Origin: Hygrophila difformis
Lineage: Eukaryota; Streptophyta; Magnoliopsida; Lamiales; Acanthaceae
Reading direction: 5' to 3'
Length of the DNA: 64,000 nucleotides
NCBI GenBank assembly: GCA_030278955.1
Contig: JAOANR010000003.1
Location: 47,083,175-47,147,174 of the forward strand
Below the pieces are notes generated by a model. The model had not been told where the DNA came from. It saw only the letters and a list, made by a program, of their open reading frames with translations, and did not search any database. This document shows positions 42,792 to 53,654 of this stretch, piece by piece. The position numbers were made by a program, and so were the translations under genes. Within the stretch, counting starts at the first letter, position 1; every line of letters starts with the position of its first letter.

Positions 42792-45700
42792 TCAATCCCC
42801 ACTCAAATCATAAGCAATGTCTTCACCGAAGTCACTGGTAAGAGGAGCGGCCGAAGTACTAGTAGAAGTTGGATCCAATACCGATTGAAACTCCCGATAC
42901 GATCGAGCTTCAGCTTCGGCCGAAACCAGAGGATCATCGGGTTGAGATGAGAAAAGCTTGTCGGTAGTGTCTTCGAAAGAATCACGTGGAGCATCTAAGA
43001 AGAGAAATTAAAAGAAAAGGAAGACATAATCATCGAATATCGTCAGGATCAAAAGAACAAATTAAATATTACCAGAATTCTTCGGATTATCCCCTGAAGG
43101 AGGATTGATGAGAAGGCTATCAGAAGACATTGAAGTATTTGGCGCCGAAGGAAGTTGAATCGCGACAGCACGAATCTGATCAAGCGCCTTCTGAGTGTCT
43201 GACCACAAGTCGCGGAAAACATTAAGGACTGTATCACTGAAGGATAACCTCAAAGCAAGGTAGTCTGTTGTCTCTTTAAGACTAGCAAGTTTGTCCCGCG
43301 GAGCTTGAGCAGATTTGTGGAGCTCCTTTATAAGTCCTTGCAAGTGAGCCGATTCTTGGTCAACTTCGGCTAAGGCATTCTTCACACCTTGTGCCTCATG
43401 TTGAAGACGGCTGATTTCGTAGTCAATGGCGGAGAGGCGATTCAAGTAATTGGATCTGAGGCCATCATTGGCCGACAATTGACTCATATAAGAATGATAG
43501 TCAGAAGCATGCTTATCAAATTCCTCCCTGTGAAGGGTAAGGGAAGTATGTTCATCTTCAAGGGTTTTGCGAAAAACCAAGAGACTGGGAAGCTCCATGT
43601 CTATCCGTAATAGACAGGTGAACATTGCATCAACGACTTTGGACAAGCCAGAGACCAGAAGATCTTGAGGAAAAGTCCGCTTGATATAAGAGATAAGCAA
43701 TAGGATGGGCCTGGTCTGAACGGAGAAGGCGTTGGGTGGTTCAGAAATCAAGAGAGCAAGCTTATCCAAGCAGGCTTTAAAAGAACGAGGAAGTTCCGAC
43801 GAAGAAGAAACAAATGAAAGGGAAAAGAAATCATCCAGAACAGCCTTATCCGGGAAAGGTGAAGGAGGATTAACATTGCCAACGGCCAATTCTCCCAGCC
43901 GAGTGTGTACAGGGGAGGGGTTAGGAATAGAGGCAATAGAAGGAGAGGGAAGAGCTACGGCTAGAGAAGTAGTCGAAATGGGAACAGCCGAACCAGTGTT
44001 GCCACCCTCAGGCGTGCGAGAAGTCAATCCCAGCCCCATATCGGCCGAAGGAACGGGAGTGGTACTTGAAGTGATAGCCGGGTCCTCATCAATAGGGTCA
44101 AGGGCCGTAGATGAGGGATTAGGTGATTCGGAAGGGCCGGAAGAGACGGTAACTCGAGGAGCCTAGAGAAAAGAAGAGGGAGACAAATATTAAAAGGAAG
44201 ATGGTGAGGAAAAAAATAAATATAGAAGAAAAGAACGGCAAGAGACCTGATCAGCAGACGAGGCCGAACCCGGAAGAGGCGAACGGGCCGAACGTCGCAG
44301 CGTCTTGGGTGCCGGTTCTTTTTTCGACTTCCCTGATCCAGAAGTAGCACGTTTGCGTTTTCCGGAAGTAGCAGGAGCAGACGAAATACGCGGATGAGGG
44401 GGAAGAGAGGAAACATCATCCAAAGCAGCCCCTGCAAAGCGAAAGAAAGAGGGGAAATTTGAGAAAAATATACGATACACAACAAAAAGAAAGCCGAAAG
44501 ACTTACTAAGTAAAGGAAGTAGAGGGTCATCCTCTTGAGAAGAGCAGGAGTAATCAGGGGCTGAACCAACAACTGAAAACATCATAATACCTGGAAAGCC
44601 GCGAGAAACAAGGAGGCTCTGCAAGTTAGTGCCAAAATTAGCATAAGAAAGAGCTTTTTCCCACCAGGTATCGAAACGCTCAGTTGAAAGACCAGGGCGG
44701 ACGTCGAAGGAACGAACTTCAAAGTTACAAATCCGGAGGGCCCAAATACGACAGAGATTTCGGCTGTTCTCAGAGCCGAATCCTTTGAAGGATTTACTGT
44801 ATCGATTTGGGTCTCCATAGAGAGGAGCAACCACATCCTGAACAAAGCCGAATTGACGGCTAACTAAGTGAGGATTGTAAACCTCAGAAGGAATAGAATG
44901 GTCAGGGGGAATGAACAACGAGCAGTTGAAGATGTGACGAGGAATGATACAAGCATTCCAGACTTGAGCGAACGCTTTCGGAAGGGGTCTACCGAAAGGG
45001 GGAGTGTTGATAGCCGAAACCCAACTATCCGGAGTGCCAGAGTATAAGTGGCAGGAAGAAGGACCAAGTGGGGATCGGCTCATGAAATAGTAGATCCATT
45101 GTTCGGTGCGCATTTCAGGAAACCGAACCCCGAGAAGATCATTAGCAGAAGGAGGGGTAGTTTCGAAAGGTTGAGGTTCAAAAAAGGACATATCCCTGAA
45201 ATGCCATACCAGCCAGAGGTGAAGGAACCAAAGAGGACCATGAGATCGGCTAGAGTGGCCGTCGGCCCATCCGTGAACTAAGGAAGACATGCCAGAATAT
45301 AGATGCGCCAAGAAATAGTCGGCGAGAGGCAAATGATTCTTTTTCATAAGGGCCTTAGCCAGAGGGTAGGTCTCAAGAATAACATTCTTGGCAGGGGCGC
45401 ACCAAAAGAATCGGCTGAGGAAATGCATCATAAAAGCCACAGATTCGTCCTCAGAGAATTCGGCTTTATCCTCACGATACTTGCTAATCCATGAAGCAAA
45501 GGTGAGCCCAGAAACAAAGCCGGTGTTCTTCGTATTAGGCTTGTCGGAGTCAGTAACCCCTAAGACGGGCTTTCCAAGAGAGGGCAAGTCCAGAAGAAGC
45601 TTAACATCCTCGATGGTTGGAGTCATCATACCCCATGGGAAACAGAAGCAGTTGATGGATGAGTTCCAGAAGCAAAGGAGGGCCTGAATGTAATTGTAAG

Positions 45701-46052
45701 TAGTAGGAAAGGGTTGAGTACTCAGCTTAATCAAGTGAACAATGCCGGAGTTAACCCAACCTAACACACAATGAGGAAGGGCCCTTTCGTACCAAGCAAC
45801 ATGTTCCTGAGTCACCAACGGCCAAGTACTGAGAGGGCCGAAGAGCTTGACAGAGAAATAGTCCGAAAACAAGGGAATCGTCTTCGATTCCCCAAAGAGA
45901 ACAGAAGCAGAAATCGTGGCCTCGGTTGAAGTCGCAAGAGGCCCAAGAGTAACGAGGCCGTCGTCGATAGGACGGAGCGAAGAAGTTTCAACTAGGGAAT
46001 CTTCAGCATCTTTGATTTTTTGAGAGGAAGGGGAAAGAGTCGGTTGCGCCAT
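42792..46052 (-). CDS. Antisense plant-mobile-domain / coiled-coil gene in T (4 exons)
   Basis: ATG at 46052, TGA at 42794-42792. Predicted exons: 46052-44507, 44431-44247, 44162-43073, 42994-42792. The introns are GTAAGT...TTTGCAG (75 nt), GTCTCT...TCTCTAG (84 nt) and GTAATA...TCTTAG (78 nt). The spliced frame is open for 1007 residues. The N-terminal half matches the plant mobile domain of MAIN/MAIL1-type and transposon-borne proteins (CVLGWVNSGIVHLIKL, CFPWGMMTPTIEDVKLLLDL, WLVWHFRDMSFF). Exon 2 has a basic NLS-like stretch (GKRKRATSGSGKSKK). Exon 3 ends in a long coiled coil (about residues 790-900) and exon 4 is acidic. Antisense ORFs 3' of pol are known from Tat elements; the role is unknown and could be nuclear or chromatin-related. 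Confidence 0.82.
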
Positions 46053-46117
46053 CGATAAAGAGGGAAAAAGGGCGAGAAGACGAAGGGAGAGTGAGTAAGC
46101 AGGAAAGAGGAAAATGG

Positions 46118-46122
46118 TTATA
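46118..46122 (-). promoter_or_regulatory. Possible TATA box of the antisense gene
   Basis: Minus strand TTTTTATAACC lies about 66 bases upstream of the antisense ATG and outside the LTR. A weak match; the position is plausible. Confidence 0.35.
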
Positions 46123-46265
46123 AAAACAAAGTAGGGGCAAACGAAAAGGCGCAGAAGAACGTGACCGGATATTAAGGAGGAGTTAGCGCACGAAGAGGAA
46201 GAGAGAGAGAGAAGTTACTTGGGCTCTTTCGCATGGAAGTAATTCGCCCAAGTAAGGAGGGCATC

Positions 46266-46925
46266 TGTTGGGGCCATACGGGATAATGGGCCGCGAAAGA
46301 GCTAGTGGGCCATAAGACATGGGCCGGAAGAAAGAGGAAGTCCAAAAAGAAGATGGGCTCAAGATTGGTAAGGCCGAAAGCACATAGTAAACCGAAGGAA
46401 GGAAATCGAAGTTGATAAAGATTTCGGCCGAAATGGGAAGAAATAGCCGAAACCAAAACAACCGAATTGAAGAGAGAAAGAGTTCGGCTCAGAGGAGTTA
46501 GTCGGAGAGCTGTTATTCCAGCTCCGGCTATAAATAGGGGTCGACGCATTCAAAATCAGAGAGATCAATCCAACCCCCAAATTACTTTTATCAATTTTAA
46601 TTCCTTGTTATCTTTACTGCTTTCTTTACAGCTTTCCTTTACAGCTTTCCTTAGAATCTAGCCTAGTTTGTAGCGGTTACCATTTCCAAATCCACCGTTG
46701 CTCCTTAGCAGCTGGTAGTTTGGTTCTCTGTTTTTGGTGAATTCCGCCGTTGTTTCTTAACAACAGGCAGATTCTCCGTTGTATCGTGTTATTGTTGATC
46801 AATTCAAGGAAGATTCATTCAATTGTGGGCGCATTATTGTTAATCCGAACCCGTAATCGGTTTGATCCTTTTCCGATAGCCTCCCTTGAGGAGAAAAATG
46901 TCCTTGGCTACACCCGAGCCAAACA
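46266..46925 (+). repeat. Element T 3' LTR
   Basis: 660 bp, same termini, preceded by the purine-rich AAGTAAGGAGGGCATC (PPT, about 46250-46265) and followed by GGAAG. Its last bases supply the new C-terminal codons of the EF-hand gene on the minus strand. Confidence 0.92.
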
Positions 46926-47339
46926 GGAAGCCTCAAGGTCGGCAGCCTTTTTGAGGAAATTGAGGTGGTCTCCATGGTCATCTTCTAGTGCCATCTGAAT
47001 CGGGCAGAATCCGAGCCCTTCTGCAATTCCCACCAGCATGTTCCTCATCTCTTCCCTGAACTCTTTCTTGTCCACTGTCCCGTTGTTGTCGCAGTCGAAT
47101 TTCTTGAATATCGAGTCGTGGAGCCTCGCCATCTCCTCCGCCGGGGTGGCCACGTCCACGCCGAAGTGGGTCTCGATCAACCTCATCGACTCCGACGCAC
47201 GGCGGAGCTCCGACCTGGATAGAAGGCCGTCGTTGTTGAGGTCCAGCCAGGAGAAGGCGTCGTCCACGCTTTGCTGGAATTGGGAGTCGTCGTTGACGAA
47301 AGAGAGGATTGTAGAGGCATCCATTACCACCACCGCCAT
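46908..47339 (-). CDS. EF-hand calcium-binding protein, C-terminus replaced by LTR codons
   Basis: Host gene, ATG at 47339, no introns visible, 143 aa. Two canonical EF-hand loops: DLNNDGLLSRSE (about residues 33-44) and DCDNNGTVDKKE (about 82-93), with Ca-binding residues at positions 1, 3, 5, 9 and 12. The rest is helical and soluble, with no signal peptide or membrane segment. It resembles the small uncharacterised EF-hand proteins of plants, likely Ca2+ sensors. Element T inserted after ...LEAS. The frame now runs into the 3' LTR and ends after five LTR codons (CLARV, TAG), so the protein has the same length but a new tail. Probably still made, using T sequence as 3' UTR. Confidence 0.87.
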   Translation of the reverse strand: MAVVVMDASTILSFVNDDSQFQQSVDDAFSWLDLNNDGLLSRSELRRASESMRLIETHFGVDVATPAEEMARLHDSIFKKFDCDNNGTVDKKEFREEMRNMLVGIAEGLGFCPIQMALEDDHGDHLNFLKKAADLEASCLARV

Positions 47340-47462
47340 GAATCGATCAGTTAAGTAATACAGTAATAAATTTGGATTGTAAGTTGTGCTGATTGTGGAG
47401 TGTTGTAAGAGGTAGCTTCTTAGCTTGAATTGTATGAAGAGACAAGGATGAATTTGGGAAGA

Positions 47463-47469
47463 ATTTATA
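47463..47469 (-). promoter_or_regulatory. TATA box of the EF-hand gene
   Basis: Minus strand TATAAAT, about 125 bases upstream of ATG 47339. The intervening leader is pyrimidine/adenine-rich like a plant 5' UTR. Confidence 0.55.
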
Positions 47470-47629
47470 TTGCAGGAATGTCGCAGTTAGTTCCCTATAC
47501 TAATTAACGCGTCCTTGTCTGCACATGGAATTGCGAAGTAGTATGTAGTTTTTAATAAAGTTGATGGAAATGCTAATGGATATTCTATTTGCCCCTCGGC
47601 TCGCTTAAACTTAATGGCATATAGACTTG

Positions 47630-48667
47630 GGGTCCGGTTATATACACTCCTCATTTTACTTCAAACACACAAAATTGGAATAGGATTGGGGCACACCTAA
47701 AATTTTTACCCATTCTACCCTTCAACACACAACACACACGAGAGTCCACAAGAGTCCGGGACTTTATTTTCCTCAACACACAACACACACTCCTCTTTTT
47801 TTTCTTTCTTTTTTTTTTCATTTTCTTACATTGCATTGAACGGCCATGGTTGTCCATGGCCATCCCTTTCAAACGTCCAACATTGGACGTTTAGGAAAGG
47901 AGATGAACGGCCATATATGGCCGTTCGGTAAAGATAGTGGCCGGCCAGTACTGGCCGGCCATGGCTTTTGTTCTTTTTTTTTTAATTTTTTTTTCCTTCT
48001 GTATTCTTTTATCATATATTAATATATTTTGTTCTTCATTCTTTTCGTGGGCAACACTTTTATCGCTTGATGGTACACAATTGAGCTACAATAAAGAAAA
48101 CAAAAAGAACAATTAACAGATTGAGCAAGGAGGAAAAAAAAAAGAAGAAATAAACGAAAAAAAAAAAAGGAAAGTAACGGCCAATGTCAGCCGGCCTTCT
48201 CTTAGTCCAAACGGCCAATGCTTGCCGTTTACCTCTTATATCTCACGGCCATTAATGGCCGTTTTTGTTTGAAAGGGACGGATAGGGAATGGCCGTTGGT
48301 TCCTTTGTCCCAAAACTCACGCACACTCTGCGATATTACTGCGAGCTCATCATCTGCCATACAAATTGCAATATAAATATAAAAAAAGTTACCGATTCTA
48401 TGAGTTCCATCTGTTCCGCCACCACATGTTCATCTCACTCATCATCATTATTGTCCATGAGTATATGAATAAAAAAATGCAAGTAGGGTTTTGGTTCTTT
48501 GTTTGAACAAAAAGAGACGGAGGGAAGAAAAATAATTGTGTGCCCCAATCCAACCGAAAGTGTGCCTTAATCCCAATTGTAATGTAGTATTATGCAGGGG
48601 TATTTGAGTTATTTTACAATCTTATTTGTGTGCCCCTAACTAATAGTTAGTGTATATAACCGCAGCC
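47630..48667. mobile_element. Non-autonomous Mutator-like element (MULE)
   Basis: 1038 bp with 19-bp terminal inverted repeats (GGGTCCGGTTATATACACT and, reversed, GGCTGCGGTTATATACACT; two mismatches). Perfect 9-bp target duplications ATAGACTTG at 47621-47629 and 48668-48676. Nine-bp duplications define Mutator elements. No transposase. The interior carries T- and A-runs and a series of GGCC-rich palindromes, listed separately. It sits just upstream of the EF-hand promoter. Confidence 0.88.
47842..48262. repeat. Palindrome series inside the MULE
   Basis: GGCCATGG-TTGT-CCATGGCC (47842-47861); AAACGTCCAA-CA-TTGGACGTTT (47871-47892); a perfect 22-mer centred on CCATATATGG (47905-47926); a perfect 24-mer centred on CCAGTACTGG (47938-47961); AACGGC...GCCGTT (near 48210); and the perfect 18-mer ACGGCCATTAATGGCCGT (48245-48262). 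Confidence 0.85.
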
Positions 48668-48676
48668 ATAGACTTG

Positions 48677-50148
48677 AGTTCCTAGGGGCTCCCGGATCGT
48701 AAGTGCTTGGTCCCATCACCCATTCCATGGGGTGGAGCGGAACTCCCAGGGGTCAACACCGACTCATCGAGCCCATTGATTGACATTCGGAAAAATATGT
48801 TAATAACGTTCATATTTTGGTCAAACTCTATTTTCAAGTGGTTTTCTTTTTACCGACAAATATATTACTATGGTGTATTAAAATAGTAAGATGATGGATT
48901 CTGGTTTTCTCAGATTCAGCGTATCTGAATATAACTTTTGGGGAGTGGTTGTGTGATGTCATCTGCATAATAGTACATGATCAATAAGTGATGTTTGCGT
49001 CTAGAAAAATGATAAATCAATAAGTAAAGTCACGAAGTTAATAAATGATGCCATGAGATCAATAAGTAATGACAACGGATCAATTAATACCAGCATCATC
49101 ATTTTTAGAATATCTACCATCGTTATGCATATACATACTAATATAAGTACAGAAACCGGATTGTAACTTTTGGCCGTAAGGAAAACAGTCAAAACACTGC
49201 CGCACTTTTAAATGTGGATACTTTTTCCTTTAAGGAATATTCCTTGGATGAAAATAATAAAGTTCAAATACTACAAGAAACAATACAATTATACAAACGG
49301 GAAGGATCCATCAAAAAGAAAGCCTTCCCGTAATCGCATCCCGTGGGCGGTGCGCTACATCACTATGGGCAATATTAAGGGTATAATTAGGAAATAATTA
49401 GAATTAAAAGTTTGAAATTTAGGGTTTGGAGTTTATAATTAGTGATGAAAAATAATTTTAAATTGAAATAGTTCTGAATGATGGTGTTTGGTGTTACAGT
49501 TAAAATTAGAGTTTAGAGATTGTTGTACCAAGAAATTGTGTGAGGGAGAAAACCTCTATTCGGAAATGAAATGTGTTGAACAGAATTACAAAAGACAGTG
49601 GAATGGAAATTACAAGAATTTAAAAAAGCAGTAAACAATAGAATTGCATAAAGCGATAAATAAATGAAAAGAAAATATATAAAGCAAAAAAAAAAAAAAA
49701 GAAAAAAGAAAAAGAAATATTTAAAGGCGGTTTCTTTGAGAAAGATTTAATGATCTCTTGTTGTAGCAACCTAACTTAGTATTTATAGATGTGAGCAATC
49801 CTAGCAACCGTAGCTTGCCACATTCCGCACTTCTCCTTCGACCGCCTCTAGGCCTTTATTCATGTCTTACTCTTGCGCCATAAATATTTACTGGAACATA
49901 CTCTTGGGCTAGACGCAAATTGAGCAAGTTTATTTGTGCCTAATTATTTCTTGGGCCACCAGAAATTAAAATTTAGCAGTTCCTAAAATTAGTATTTAAT
50001 ATACAATATATTTATATCTATGTGTGTTTGTGGGGCTCCAAGTAACATATACATAATTTTGTTACCGTTTGATAGTTACCGTTTGATGAGTCGAATGCAC
50101 CAATATGAGGATCTTCTACTTCAAACCTTTCTCCGTGAAATCTAGCTG
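48677..50148. other. Intergenic, no gene seen
   Basis: AT-rich. Low-complexity A-runs around 49687-49715. No reliable ORF, element end or RNA gene recognised. Confidence 0.5.
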
Positions 50149-50900
50149 TTTTTTTTTTTTTTTTCCTATTTTGATGATGCAGTACTTGCAGCGGCTTTAT
50201 TTCTGGTTCGGGTCTTTTGCTCTTTGTTAGTATGTATTTTGACCAGCTTTGGCGACATTGCTCCTATTTTGCAAAAAAAAAAAAAAAAATGGTAAATATT
50301 GCCACATCGGCTGCCAAAAAATAAAAGGGAAAAAGAAAACCAAAAGGAAAACAACAAACCCAAATAAGACTCCAACGAACTAAACTCTGAAGAATCCGAC
50401 ACCATTTCTGTCTTCATGAAGCAATGGGAGCACTTGATCAGGAGGAAAACCCATGTTGTGAAGAATTGCTCCTCCCTACTAGTCAATTTCACCAAAGCAT
50501 CCGCCACCTTGTTCCCCTTCTCTTTAAACATGCCGGAAGTCACACCTCTCAAGAGTAACACCACATGTTCTAATCTCCTTGACAAGCGGCCAAAGCCGAT
50601 GGCTCGGCGTATGCAACTTCATAATAAGCCTGAACCCTTCCAACGAATTTGTATAACAAGTCGCCCTCTTCTCCTTCAACGACCTCACCATCTGCAAACC
50701 CTTCCAAATACCATAAATCTCCAAATCAAGGATGTCCTGAACACCTAAACTACCACCCACAGCTCGCTACCAACCCCCATCCATTGAACGACAGACAGCT
50801 GCAAATCCCCCCCTTTAGACATCCGAGTGAACAATCACACCGTCCTCAACACCCTCCATCCAACGACCCAGACAGCCCTCATTTGGACCTCATCCTATGA
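50149..50900 (-). mobile_element. LINE 3' fragment 1
   Basis: Minus strand. The end of an L1-type RNase H domain in broken frames (IYGIWKGLQMVRSLKEKRA, KLHTPSHRLWPLVKEIR, GNKVADALVKLTSREEQFFT) is followed by a 3' UTR and a poly-A tail, seen as the T-run at 50149-50164. 5'-truncated and dead. Related to, but not copied from, the LINE at 27-34 kb. Confidence 0.75.
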
Positions 50901-51049
50901 GAAAATCAGGATATAATTAGTTTCTCCTTTAATATATAATCAAGGAATACCAGCCCCTTGCCTTGGAGTTTCTAGCAGCGACTAGGTGAGTCCTCTATAA
51001 AGTAAACACTAATATATACTGTATATATATTAATTATATATACATATAT
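50901..51049. other. Spacer
   Basis: AT-rich spacer with TATATA repeats (51011-51048). Nothing else seen. Confidence 0.4.
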
Positions 51050-51790
51050 TTTTTTTTTTTTGTTTGCGGGAAGATGTTTATTTCCAAAAATGAAGATCGA
51101 AAGCAATCCGATCAGTACAAGAATCAGCAAAATACAGTGCCAGCAACCTCATCAGCCCTCAACAACATAACAAAAAACAAAAGCCTATCCTGCTCACTCT
51201 TGACAGAAGAGAAAAGAAACAGAAGAGAAACAATGCTCAAAATAAATGTGCTAAACTCAACACATCAGACTCTTACGCATCATCTGCTTGCACAAGTCCC
51301 TACCAATATCAATACCATTCTTCCACTTTGCCACCTCCGGAAACTCCAAGCTTAGCCCAATGGTCGGCAAGAGAATTTCGTTCCCTCAAAATGTGTTGGA
51401 AACACACCTCACCTGCACATTTTAACTCAACCAGAATCGGACCAAAAAGTTGGTGGAATCTCCGAGGGGCACTCCCTGGGTCGTCGATCCACCTCACGTA
51501 GCACAGCTTCGCACACCGGCTTATAGCTGTAACTTCTGCCTCAACCGAGTCCGCCACACAAATGTAGTTAGATTAGATAAAAAAATCACCTCGCCTGTTT
51601 CGTCTATGATAACCCCTCGAATCCCTACCGGCCCCGGATTACAAACGCTGACCCGTCCATATTGATTTTCCACCAACCTTTTGTGAGGCCTAACCCAAGT
51701 CAGACCTCCACGAATAGCTTTGGACCTTGCCTTTCCGAACTGTGGTAAGCTATCAAGAAAAGTCCCCCTGGTCCAAAAGAATTGTTACCA
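51050..51790 (-). mobile_element. LINE 3' fragment 2
   Basis: Minus strand RNase H piece (EAEVTAISRCAKLCYVRWIDD, ILRERNSLADHWAKLGVSGG) at about 51309-51557, with a poly-A tail as the T-run at 51050-51061. 5'-truncated, with broken frames. Confidence 0.72.
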
Positions 51791-51832
51791 GGTTTTGTGA
51801 CATTGGCATTCCACCACAGACTATATATAAGC

Positions 51833-51839
51833 TATTTTA
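51833..51839 (+). promoter_or_regulatory. Possible pararetrovirus pregenomic promoter TATA
   Basis: TATATAA about 725 bases upstream of the primer site, comparable to the TATA-to-primer-site distance in caulimovirids. Inferred from position only. Confidence 0.4.
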
Positions 51840-52204
51840 TATAATAATTTAAAAGCTAAACACAAAATGTTGGCATTTTTTTCTAAATGCAGCCTTTTAT
51901 TTTTAGTCTGTGTCTATATCTATATCTATATATCAATATTTCTACGAGGAAATTAGAGATAAACCCACCACCACTACCTAATATTACACTATACTACACA
52001 TAAGTATTTTTGTTATAGTCAACTACCTACAAACTTTGAAAGTTATCATACAATACCCAATAATTTTTATTTTTAATTTTTTTAACTTCAACCCCAATAG
52101 TTTTATCTTTAGTATGAGATACACTCTATAATTTGACTTCTTAATTAATTACCAAAAATTCCCCTTACTTTGTAAACCCACTACGATAATTGACTTATAA
52201 AAAA

Positions 52205-52471
52205 ATGAATCAAGAAGAAATAAATTCATTAATATACGAATATGGAATATATTTACAAACTATGGAAGAAAGAATTGAAAATTGGAATGACATTGTTTAT
52301 ACTATGCTTATATTTTTAACTGAATATAATTAAAAGATATATCCCTATTCGGAAGAAAAAAGTTTTTGGGACAGAATAATTTTACTAAGAATAGGATCAG
52401 ATAGTGAAAATTATGATGAAGAAATACCATACAATTTAAGTAATTATGGTGAATATTATTTTTCTGATTAA
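52205..52471 (+). pseudogene. Small ORF in the pararetroviral leader, one stop
   Basis: ATG at 52205; 88 sense or stop codons in one frame, with an in-frame TAA at 52331-52333 and a terminal TAA at 52469-52471. No recognised domain. It may be a short leader ORF, as is common upstream of the caulimovirid primer site, or the end of a last viral gene. Confidence 0.45.
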
Positions 52472-52560
52472 ATACAACCAGTAACACAACAAAATTAATT
52501 CAAAAAATTTTATTCAACTCCTTTTACAATTTTATCATTTTTTTCACTCATTTTACAAAT

Positions 52561-52574
52561 TGGTATCAGAGCCC
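52561..52574 (+). promoter_or_regulatory. Pararetroviral primer site (tRNA-Met)
   Basis: TGGTATCAGAGCCC. This tRNA-Met complement defines nucleotide 1 of caulimovirid genomes. ORF1 starts about 30 bases downstream, and no LTR end lies directly upstream. Confidence 0.85.
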
Positions 52575-52593
52575 CAGAACGATTAATGTGGAC

Positions 52594-53654
52594 ATGAGTA
52601 ACTATAGTAATAACGATCATATATTAGATTATCATATGTCAAGACTAAGATTAAATACTTCAGAACAACTATATCCAGAATATATTTCGAGTGCGAGATA
52701 TCCTTTAGATGAAAATCAAGAAACAGATTATCCACTAAGTATGATTCATCCATTCGATACTGAAAATTATATAATAAATAGAAATGATGAATCTTCACAA
52801 AATAACACTAATAGCGAAATAATACAAGCAAGAATTGAAAGAGCATTTCTAAATAGAGTAAGAGGATTAGAACCACAAATAAGGCCACTTACAGAAATAA
52901 CAACCAACGATAGTCGAAGATTTTTAACACCCACATTTAATCCTAATCATGAAATAAGTAAAAGAGAAATAGAAAATATGGATCAACAAATAGAAGAAAG
53001 AAAAATATACATGGACAGAAGAAGAAGATTAACTAGATTACAAAACGATGAAGAATTTGGAATAAGACTAGGAAATAGAAGAAAAAGATTGCTTTGGATA
53101 GGAAACTATATAATCGCAACGGAAGAATATAATGGCAATTTAATACAAAAAAATCAAAAAGAGACGAAGAACAAGAATTATTATTACAAGTCAAATTAAC
53201 CTTAATCAATAATGAAACTACGACTTATAGAATGTATCCAGGATATATAATTCATAACACTATGTTTACTAGAGCAAATTCACCAGAATTTTCAGACCAA
53301 AAGATAGATATATTGAAGACTAATAAAATGCCAGGAATAAAATTAGAAAATGAAACATTAGAAAAGTTGACTAATAAAATACAGAAAATAGAAAGCCAAC
53401 CACAAGATATAAGTACCATAATAATGAAACAAAAATTATTAAGAATAAAACTAAAGATTTCTAAAAAGATAGATGAAAGAGAAGCATATGTAATTATACA
53501 GATACATATAGATCCAGAGAAAGAAGAATCAGAATTAATAAAAGAATGGTATTTGAATGAATTAGAAATAATAGAAATAGAAGAATTAGAAAGAGAAATT
53601 GAAATAGATGAAGTAAACGTCTTCATTAGAAATATAAGAAATATTAGAAGATGA
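52594..53654 (+). pseudogene. Pararetroviral ORF1 (one frame change)
   Basis: ATG at 52594. The first part is open to 53199. A frame change close to the A-run at about 53146-53160 lets the second part continue to TGA 53652-53654. About 350 codons in total, highly charged, with much Glu/Lys/Ile. No catalytic or zinc motif is seen. ORF1 proteins of this kind in other pararetroviruses are poorly understood. The stop overlaps the next ATG as ATGA. Confidence 0.6.

Larger units (their letters stand above)
34360..46925 (+). mobile_element. Element T: Tat-lineage Ty3/gypsy with antisense PMD gene
   Basis: Complete 12,566-bp element with two 660-bp LTRs (TGTTGGGGCC...CCAAACA) and GGAAG target duplications (34355-34359; 46926-46930). 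It has a long gag-protease ORF, pol with two RNase H domains, and a spliced antisense gene. Dual RNase H and a 3' antisense ORF are traits of the Tat lineage. LTR copies differ at three sites by eye (34605/46511, 34667/46573, 34993/46899). One frameshift in pol is the only clear lesion. Confidence 0.93.

Noticed and set aside
43732..44166. 144-aa plus-strand frame in element T
   Set aside because: Shadow of exon 3 and intron 2 of the antisense gene, which has domains and proper splice sites.
48677..48800. tRNA or 5S-like gene near GGATCGTAAGTGCTTGG
   Set aside because: No cloverleaf or internal promoter boxes could be drawn, and the match to any RNA was not convincing.
52583..52798. 71-aa minus-strand frame in the pararetrovirus
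   Set aside because: Shadow of viral ORF1; A-rich coding sequence opens the opposite strand.
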